This document shows positions 1 through 5,262 of a stretch of 11,749 bases of DNA, in pieces. Numbering within the stretch: position 1 is the first letter of the stretch; each line of letters begins with the position of its first letter. The notes beneath the pieces are model-generated. The model was not told the origin of the DNA, searched no databases, and saw only the letters and a program-made list of their open reading frames with translations. The stretch spans positions 1 through 11,749 of the forward strand of contig JAPLIX010000001.1 of assembly GCA_026388865.1 (NCBI GenBank), given 5' to 3'. The DNA is from Pseudomonadota bacterium. GTDB taxonomy: Bacteria > Desulfobacterota > WTBG01 > CAIYCZ01. The position numbers and the translations under genes were made by a program.

Positions 1-272
1 CGAAATATCAGGATTGATACTGATAACTTCCTGTTATCCACAAAGCGTCAACATTGAAGAAAATGCTTGATTTCAAACAGAAATAAATGATGTTGTTTTC
101 AAAACATTGGATGTCCGAAGGCCGCCCCTCGTGAAATCCAATAAAAATGGGTTATCTTCGATTTTTTGGGTTTGTAAGTAACTATATTCATTAACATGAA
201 CAAGTATTGAACAGGCTTAATTTGGATCGTAGTTTATATAACCGGATACCGATGACTTCATGAGGGAAATTC
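1..272. other. Non-coding leader upstream of the activator gene
   Basis: I see no gene in this stretch. It is AT-rich and has frequent stops in the frames I inspected. It contains a 6-bp inverted repeat, GATAAC (22-27) and GTTATC (33-38), around a 5-base spacer, which could be an operator. A GAGGG ribosome binding site at 262-266 sits six bases before the ATG at 273. I could not find a convincing -35/-10 pair or a -24/-12 sigma-54 element, so the activator's own promoter is unassigned. Confidence 0.5.
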
Positions 273-2177
273 ATGGAACAGACAATAGCCATTATCTGCT
301 CAGGCAAGATCAAAAGTTTAGAAGAGATTGATTTGAGTGGAGTCACTATTTTCGAAGAGGTCAAAATGTCCGAGGCCGGCAAGTTGGCGGCCAAATTAGA
401 ATCGTCGGGGGTAGGGGCCATTATTGCCACGGCCGGAAACGCTCCGGAGGTGCGAAAACAAGTCTCTGTGCCGGTCATCGTGGCCGAGCTTACCTATTTT
501 GACGTCTTGGAAACCCTTAAAGAAATTGAGAGTACCCCGAGGGGTTTTGAAAAAAAGATTGCCTTAATTCTACATGAAACTAACTCGTTTAATATGGGGA
601 GGCTTCAACCTTTTCTGAAAAACCATATATCGTTTTTCGTATTTAAAAATGAAGAGCATTTGTACAAAATCATACAATTGTTATTTGAAAAAGATTTTGA
701 GATGCTGGTCGGGGGACCGACATCCTTGTTTTACGCGAAGCAGTTAGGAATGAATGCCCATCAAATTGCTTTTGGTAAAGAGACCATAGCGGAGGCCCTG
801 AACAGGGTCAATGAAGTCTTCTCCTTGATCCGCAAGGACAGGGAGGAAAAACAACGGTTAAAAACCGTCATTGATATGTTTCCAGATGGGATAATAGCGA
901 CCAACCATAATGGCGAGGTGACTATGTGTAATCCTCGTGCCTTAAATCTCTTGAATCTTCCGGAGCAGGATGTACTGGGAAAAAAAGTTTATCGAATTGC
1001 CGACGACCCTACGTGGAAGGAGGTTTATGAACAGGGAATAAAACAGACGGATGTTCTAATAGAATACAATAAGAGCAAATTATTTTCCACACGCCAGCCC
1101 ATCATAGAAAACGGACATATTATCGGATCGGTGGGTACCCTTCAGGACGTGGCTAAAATCCAGAAATTGGAACATAAATATCGCTCGACCCAAACTCTTG
1201 GATTGATCGCCAAGTATAGATTCGAGAACGTAATTGGCAATAGCACAGTCATAAAAGAGGCCATCGAACAAGCCAAGGCATACGCTGAGTTTGATAGCAC
1301 TATTCTTATTGAGGGAGAAACCGGTACCGGTAAAGAAATATTTGCCCAGAGTATTCATAATGCCAGTTTACGAAAATCCGGACCATTAGTGGCTATAAAT
1401 TGCGCCACTTTGTCGGAAAGTCTGTTGGAAAGTGAGCTGTTTGGTTATGAAGAAGGCGCTTTTACCGGGGCCAAACGGGGTGGCAAAGTCGGACTATTTG
1501 AACTGGCTCATAAAGGAACGATATTTCTGGATGAGATTAATCAAATTCCCTTGCAGCTTCAGGCCAAGGTTCTCCGCGTCATTCAGGAAAAAGTGGTTTT
1601 AAGACTTGGCGGTGAAAAGGTCATTCCGGTAGATGTGCGAATCATTGTTGCCACTAATGAGAACCTGAAGGAAAAAATCAATGCCGGAAAATTTCGGGAC
1701 GATCTCTACTATCGAATCAATGTTCTTAATTTGCGACTGCCCCCGCTTCGAAGACGCAAAGAAGATATCCCACTGTTGGTTGACCATTTTTTTCAACTCT
1801 TTGTCTCAACTCACGGTACGGTAAAATGCGCCGTTGGGGAATTCATAGACTTTGTTTCAAAATATGATTGGCCTGGAAACGTCAGGGAGTTGGCAAATTA
1901 TGTGGAAAGATATGCGGTGCTTAGTCAGAAAACAAAAGCCGCCCATTCGCTCCTATTTCAGGAGTTCGGGATGGAAAATGCGGAAAGGGCAAAAATCAGC
2001 CCAGATGTCACCTCTATAACACTTAAGATAGATGACTTGGGCAACATGGAAAAGCAAATAATAAAACACGTGGTAGCCCAGTGCGGAGGGAATAAACAAC
2101 AGGCGGCCTTGCTGCTGGGCGTCAGCCGCAGCTCCGTGTGGTACAAAATTCGTAAGGGTGACCAACTTCTGAAATAA
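273..2177 (+). CDS. PrpR-type sigma-54-dependent transcriptional activator
   Basis: This 634-residue enhancer-binding protein would activate RNA polymerase carrying sigma-54 by ATP hydrolysis. Residues about 1-185 resemble the PrpR N-terminal sensor domain, the part that binds 2-methylcitrate in propionate regulators. A PAS domain follows at about 195-295. The AAA+ core runs from about 318 to 555, with Walker A GETGTGKE at 348-355, an intact sigma-54 contact loop GAFTGA at 395-400, Walker B ending FLDEI near 418-422, and the arginine-containing segment FRDDLYYRINV near 474-484. A Fis-type helix-turn-helix lies at about 606-628. The ATG start has a GAGGG site six bases upstream. No methylcitrate-cycle gene is visible nearby, so the effector is probably another organic acid. 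The likely target is the sigma-54 promoter candidate in the following gap. The family call is firm; the ligand and target are inference. Confidence 0.93.
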   Translation: MEQTIAIICSGKIKSLEEIDLSGVTIFEEVKMSEAGKLAAKLESSGVGAIIATAGNAPEVRKQVSVPVIVAELTYFDVLETLKEIESTPRGFEKKIALILHETNSFNMGRLQPFLKNHISFFVFKNEEHLYKIIQLLFEKDFEMLVGGPTSLFYAKQLGMNAHQIAFGKETIAEALNRVNEVFSLIRKDREEKQRLKTVIDMFPDGIIATNHNGEVTMCNPRALNLLNLPEQDVLGKKVYRIADDPTWKEVYEQGIKQTDVLIEYNKSKLFSTRQPIIENGHIIGSVGTLQDVAKIQKLEHKYRSTQTLGLIAKYRFENVIGNSTVIKEAIEQAKAYAEFDSTILIEGETGTGKEIFAQSIHNASLRKSGPLVAINCATLSESLLESELFGYEEGAFTGAKRGGKVGLFELAHKGTIFLDEINQIPLQLQAKVLRVIQEKVVLRLGGEKVIPVDVRIIVATNENLKEKINAGKFRDDLYYRINVLNLRLPPLRRRKEDIPLLVDHFFQLFVSTHGTVKCAVGEFIDFVSKYDWPGNVRELANYVERYAVLSQKTKAAHSLLFQEFGMENAERAKISPDVTSITLKIDDLGNMEKQIIKHVVAQCGGNKQQAALLLGVSRSSVWYKIRKGDQLLK

Positions 2178-2239
2178 TCTGGAGTATTGGGGAGGGTATT
2201 TTTTATGTCCATAATTTAAACGCTATTGCATTGAAGTGT

Positions 2240-2251
2240 TTTAATATTAAA
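2240..2251. promoter_or_regulatory. AT-rich palindrome, possible activator-binding site
   Basis: TTTAATATTAAA is a perfect 12-base palindrome lying upstream of the -24/-12 element at 2304-2320. Sigma-54 activators bind upstream inverted repeats, so the position fits. AT-rich palindromes are common by chance, however, and no second copy was found, so the role is inference. Confidence 0.2.
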
Positions 2252-2303
2252 CTGGCTATTTCGGAAAATCATAATAATAACAATCATATTAGATATTTAT
2301 AAA

Positions 2304-2320
2304 TTGGTACTAATTTTGCT
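2304..2320 (+). promoter_or_regulatory. Sigma-54 (-24/-12) promoter candidate
   Basis: TTGGTACTAATTTTGCT matches the sigma-54 consensus TTGGCACG-N4-TTGCW. The essential GG (2306-2307) and GC (2318-2319) are separated by exactly ten bases, and the -12 half TTGCT is a full match. Deviations are T for C in TGGYAC, which is tolerated, and T at the last base of the -24 box. Transcription would start near 2331. It sits directly downstream of a sigma-54 activator gene and points into the catabolic genes, which strengthens the call. Confidence 0.65.
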
Positions 2321-2343
2321 AATTATCAGCTACGGGAAAGATT

Positions 2344-2460
2344 TTGTGCGCTGCACGTTTTTACCATGCGCAATGCGCTTTGCAATTTCAAAAGATCAAC
2401 GAGCGCCTCGGCCTGTGGGAGGTCATGCCAATATTTCCACACCAAAGCGACGGAACTTAG
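2344..2460 (+). other. Short coding-like segment, possible gene remnant
   Basis: One frame stays open from just after a stop near 2320 to a TAG at 2458-2460. Its end reads like real protein, including the stretch QKINERLGLWEVMPIFPHQ. The only possible start inside is TTG at 2344, with no ribosome binding site. It would encode 38 residues and lies inside the presumed leader of the downstream operon. It may be the broken tail of an older gene or transposase, a leader peptide, or chance. I do not recognise the family. Confidence 0.2.
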
Positions 2461-2530
2461 CAACTTAAAAGTAAGACTGTCAAAAAGTTTTGATGAGGTT
2501 ATTGTCAATTAGATCAACGATGAAGAAAAG

Positions 2531-3448
2531 GTGATTGGGAAGATGGGTGATGCTAGAAGTTGCAGAAGTGACTGCAAAAGGATCGGATTTATTGGTCTCG
2601 GTCTAATGGGTGCCCCCATGGCAATGAATCTCTTGAAGGCCGGCCAAATACTCCATTGCTATGACCTGATGTCGGATAGATTAACGCCCCTTCAACGTGC
2701 CGGTGCTATTATCGCCAGTGATATTGCGGAGATTATGGAAATTACGGATGTAACAATTCTATCATTACCAAATCTACGCTCTGTACAAGAAGTGACAGAA
2801 ACCATGCTCCAAAACACCAGAGCGGGACATGTCATTATCAATACCAGTACAGTGACCACGTCTCTATCTAAGAAATTAGATTCGTCGTGCAAAGAAAAGG
2901 GGGTGACATATTTTGATTCCCCTGTAAGTGGCGGTGTTAAAGGCGCCGAGTTAGGAACACTTACGTTTATAGTCGGCGGAGACAAAGAGCAGTATGAACA
3001 GATTAAGCCAATTCTCTCCTATATGGGCAGGGATATCTTTTACGTCGGAGCTATCGGTGTGGCGAGTATTATCAAATTGATCAACCAACTTCTTTTTTTT
3101 ACAGGAGTTCTGAGTGTATGCGAAGCTGTTTATCTAGCGAACAAAGCCGACATGGACAAAAAGACCGTGTTTGAAGTTGTCGCAAGAGGATCTGGCAATA
3201 GCTACGCTCTCCAGACGCGCCTGAATGATTTCATTCTGGCAGACAATTATGAACCAGGTTGCAGTGTAAATCTAGCACTCAAAGATATCGAGCTTTTGCT
3301 GGCAGAAGCAGCAAATTTAGGTATAGAGCTTCCTGGTGTGTCAATGGTCAAAAAACGATTATTGGCTGCGAAGATCCTTGGGATTTCTGAAAAAGAGATA
3401 TCCTTAATAGCCTCTTATTTTGAAGACGTAGTGAAACAGAATCCATAG
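2531..3448 (+). CDS. NAD(P)-dependent beta-hydroxyacid dehydrogenase (HIBADH / tartronate-semialdehyde reductase family)
   Basis: This 305-residue enzyme should interconvert a 3-hydroxy acid and its semialdehyde using NAD(P) in the cytoplasm. The Rossmann nucleotide motif GLGLMGAPMA is at residues 22-31. The substrate-binding signature DSPVSGG is at 129-135. The catalytic lysine is K182 in SIIKLINQLL, followed by N185 and Q186. As I recall the family, K-x-x-N-Q is the pattern of tartronate-semialdehyde reductases, whereas 3-hydroxyisobutyrate dehydrogenases have K-x-x-N-N. Length is normal. The start is uncertain: GTG at 2531, or ATG at 2543 about eleven bases after AAAAGG, which removes four residues. 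The first 17 residues before the Rossmann fold are an unusual Cys/Arg-rich extension. It is the first gene after the sigma-54 promoter candidate. The substrate is not determined. Confidence 0.9.
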   Translation: MIGKMGDARSCRSDCKRIGFIGLGLMGAPMAMNLLKAGQILHCYDLMSDRLTPLQRAGAIIASDIAEIMEITDVTILSLPNLRSVQEVTETMLQNTRAGHVIINTSTVTTSLSKKLDSSCKEKGVTYFDSPVSGGVKGAELGTLTFIVGGDKEQYEQIKPILSYMGRDIFYVGAIGVASIIKLINQLLFFTGVLSVCEAVYLANKADMDKKTVFEVVARGSGNSYALQTRLNDFILADNYEPGCSVNLALKDIELLLAEAANLGIELPGVSMVKKRLLAAKILGISEKEISLIASYFEDVVKQNP

Positions 3449-3458
3449 TTCAATTGAC

Positions 3459-3493
3459 AATACCTTCATTTTGAAGGCGGATTTAAAGGTATT
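3459..3493 (+). promoter_or_regulatory. Alternative hairpins overlapping the next gene's ribosome binding site
   Basis: AATACCTT (3459-3466) is perfectly complementary to AAGGTATT (3486-3493). The latter contains the ribosome binding sequence for a GTG start at 3496. The same CCTT can instead pair locally: CCTTC (3463-3467), loop ATTTT, GAAGG (3473-3477). The two structures are mutually exclusive, so this short junction could tune translation of the alcohol dehydrogenase. The function is inference; the complementarity is seen directly. Confidence 0.3.
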
Positions 3494-3495
3494 AG

Positions 3496-4590
3496 GTGGA
3501 TAATGTGAAAAAAAAATCTAGGGCCGGGGTTCTGGAAGCGCCCCGCAGTTTTGTCGTCCGGGAGTTCGAAACCCCCAAAGTAGGGGAAGAGGACATCTTG
3601 TTAGAGGTGGAGATGTGCACGATCTGCGGCTCCGACCTGCCGGTATACAAAGGAATGTCTCCCGAGATCCAATTCCCGATTATCCTTGGGCATGAACTGG
3701 TTGGCCGGATCGCGGATATGGGGAATAAAGCCAAAGATAATGATCAGCTTAAAGTGGGCGATCGGGTGGTTTATGGAGGATGGGAAGGATGTGGCACCTG
3801 CAGACTCTGCCAGGAAGGGAACTCCCGCCTCTGTCAGGTAAAAAAATACCCCACTCGCTCTTGCACCCAATACCCCCATTTATTTGGAGGTATGAGTGAG
3901 TACATGTATATTTTTGGTGGAAGAGATTTGCATAAGATCTCCCAAGAAGTTCCAGCGGAAGCTGGGTGTATGGGGAACAATGTGGGCAATGGCGTTTATT
4001 ACAGCCAGTTCCGGGGTAGAGTTAAAAAAGGCGACGCCGTGGTGATCAGCGGGGTTGGCGGACAAGGACTGGGTTGTGTAATAGGGGCCAAGGATATGGG
4101 TGCGTCCCCGATCATTGTCACGGGTTTAGGTTGGGATCGGGACCGCCTTGATTTCGCTAAAAAGCTCGGAGCCGATTATGCCATCGACGTGGAGAAGGAA
4201 GACCCCGTGGAAAAAGTGAAAGCTTATACCCGAGGAGAAATGGCGGATGTCGTTGTCGAGACTTCCGGGCACCCCCAGGCTTTGAAAATGGCGATGAGCT
4301 ATGTCCGTCCGACGGGGACGATTACCATGGTGGGAATCAACTGGCCGAATCTCCCTCTCGATGGCAGAATGGTCAATGAAATCGTATTTAAAGAGCTAAA
4401 TGTATATGGTGCCTTGGGTCCACGTAAATCGGCAATGGAACGAGGAATCCAGATTATCAATTCTCGGAAATTCCCGGTTGAGGAATTCATCACCCACAGG
4501 TTCACTCTTTCCCAACTCAACGAGGCTTTTCAAACCTTCGATGAAAAGAAAGGGAAATGCATCAAAGTCGGAATTAACCCCTGGCAATAA
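3496..4590 (+). CDS. Zinc-dependent medium-chain alcohol dehydrogenase (threonine/butanediol dehydrogenase-like)
   Basis: This 364-residue enzyme of the MDR superfamily should oxidise a secondary alcohol, or reduce a ketone, with NAD(P). Catalytic-zinc residues are visible as C44 in CTICGSD and H66-E67 in GHELVG. The structural-zinc lobe has four cysteines, C99, C102, C105 and C113. The coenzyme fold begins at GVGGQGLG (186-193), and ETSGHPQAL around 255-263 is typical of the family. Two GTG starts are possible: 3496, preceded by AAAGG at 3485-3489, or 3505, with AGGTGG at 3494-3499 and ideal spacing; the second drops three residues. It lies 47 bases after the hydroxyacid dehydrogenase and 46 before the PPC gene. 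Relatives act on threonine, butanediol, sorbitol or 6-hydroxycyclohex-1-ene-1-carbonyl-CoA, so the substrate cannot be chosen from sequence alone. Confidence 0.9.
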   Translation: MDNVKKKSRAGVLEAPRSFVVREFETPKVGEEDILLEVEMCTICGSDLPVYKGMSPEIQFPIILGHELVGRIADMGNKAKDNDQLKVGDRVVYGGWEGCGTCRLCQEGNSRLCQVKKYPTRSCTQYPHLFGGMSEYMYIFGGRDLHKISQEVPAEAGCMGNNVGNGVYYSQFRGRVKKGDAVVISGVGGQGLGCVIGAKDMGASPIIVTGLGWDRDRLDFAKKLGADYAIDVEKEDPVEKVKAYTRGEMADVVVETSGHPQALKMAMSYVRPTGTITMVGINWPNLPLDGRMVNEIVFKELNVYGALGPRKSAMERGIQIINSRKFPVEEFITHRFTLSQLNEAFQTFDEKKGKCIKVGINPWQ

Positions 4591-4636
4591 AGGGGCCAAG
4601 GCGCTGGCATTTCGAAGCGAAAAAGGATAAAGAAAA

Positions 4637-5155
4637 ATGGCCGAGCAACTTATCGATTACTGGAAGACGCATAAAGAAATTCGTTTTGAGGAGTTTGAAG
4701 GAAAACCCGGCAGGATTATTAACGCCTGTCTTTTTGCAGGCTCTGACCTTCTCGATGGGATTGTGGCGATTGCCAAAAAGTATCAGATCCGGGCGGGAAT
4801 TGTTACCGTATGTTTCGGCAGCCTCTCGAAAACCGAAATCCGGTGGGAAGAGCGGACGAAAGAAGGACCCAGGGGCGACAAGCGCTCCGAGCCCAGACTT
4901 CTTGAAGGACCGATAACCTTTTTGTCCGCCCAGGGCAAGGTTGGCGTTCCTCGGCAAGGAAAGCCTTTGATCCACATGCATGGGGTTGTGGCGGATACCA
5001 AAGGAAAAGTATGGGGTGGCCATTTATTCCCGGATGAGAACCCAACCTTTTCGACAATGGAAGTAGTCATTCAGGAAATTGAAGGTATCGAGTTTGATAA
5101 AATATTCGACCCGGAAACCAATTCCGCGCTTCTCAGGGCCAGAAGGATTGAATAG
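4637..5155 (+). CDS. DUF296/PPC-domain protein of the AF0104/ALDC-like fold
   Basis: This 172-residue single-domain protein belongs to the PPC (plants and prokaryotes conserved, DUF296) family, which shares a fold superfamily with acetolactate decarboxylase. The hallmark is IHMHGVVADTKGKVWGGHL, giving probable metal ligands H113, H115 and H129. That H-x-H then H spacing resembles the zinc site of acetolactate decarboxylase. The C-terminus (EGIEFDKIFDPETNSALL, residues 149-166) is also family-typical. The AT-hook of plant AHL proteins is absent, so a DNA-binding role is not suggested. AAGGA at 4623-4627 precedes the ATG by nine bases. It sits between a Zn-alcohol dehydrogenase and an acetolactate-synthase-like enzyme, which suggests it works on the same intermediates. 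The fold is known; catalysis is inference, since most bacterial PPC proteins have no proven activity. Confidence 0.88.
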   Translation: MAEQLIDYWKTHKEIRFEEFEGKPGRIINACLFAGSDLLDGIVAIAKKYQIRAGIVTVCFGSLSKTEIRWEERTKEGPRGDKRSEPRLLEGPITFLSAQGKVGVPRQGKPLIHMHGVVADTKGKVWGGHLFPDENPTFSTMEVVIQEIEGIEFDKIFDPETNSALLRARRIE

Positions 5156-5168
5156 CCTTGGCCGGGAA

Positions 5169-5195
5169 TTATTCGCCGCAAGCAGCGGGGAATAA
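5169..5195 (+). promoter_or_regulatory. Stem-loop between PPC and ThDP-enzyme genes
   Basis: Bases 5169-5179 and 5185-5195 form an 11-position stem with ten pairs, one G-G mismatch at 5175/5189 and a five-base loop AAGCA. No U-tract follows, so it is not a standard terminator. It sits in the 107-base junction about 70 bases before the next start. It could be an mRNA processing or stabilising element that sets different levels for the two genes. Confidence 0.4.
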
Positions 5196-5262
5196 AACTC
5201 CGAGGGATTCAAGCAACGCCAAAATCCAGGTCCGAATTATTGAAGGAATTAGGAGGATAAAA

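Larger units (their letters stand above)
2178..2530. other. Regulatory gap between activator and catabolic genes
   Basis: This 353-base gap holds a 12-base perfect palindrome at 2240-2251 (TTTAATATTAAA), a sigma-54 promoter candidate at 2304-2320, a short coding-like segment ending at 2460, and a second palindrome, TCAAAA-AG-TTTTGA, at 2480-2493. The first palindrome lies about 55-65 bases upstream of the promoter element, a plausible place for an enhancer site. If the promoter is real, the transcript carries a leader of about 200 bases before the dehydrogenase start. I see no clear terminator for the activator gene. Confidence 0.5.

Noticed and set aside
273..2177. True PrpR of a methylcitrate cycle
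   Set aside because: No methylcitrate synthase, dehydratase or lyase is in the window; only the architecture matches.
4574..5023. Minus-strand ORF of 149 codons opposite the PPC gene
   Set aside because: It lies antisense to a clearly recognised conserved protein and its product has no recognisable motif.
4637..5155. AT-hook DNA-binding function for the PPC protein
   Set aside because: There is no AT-hook; the protein is a single PPC domain with metal-ligand histidines, and its operon setting is metabolic.
5158..5262. Upstream TTG start giving a 617-residue ThDP enzyme
   Set aside because: The ATG at 5263 has a perfect AGGAGG six bases upstream, and the extra 35 residues contain the stem-loop region and do not resemble the family N-terminus.
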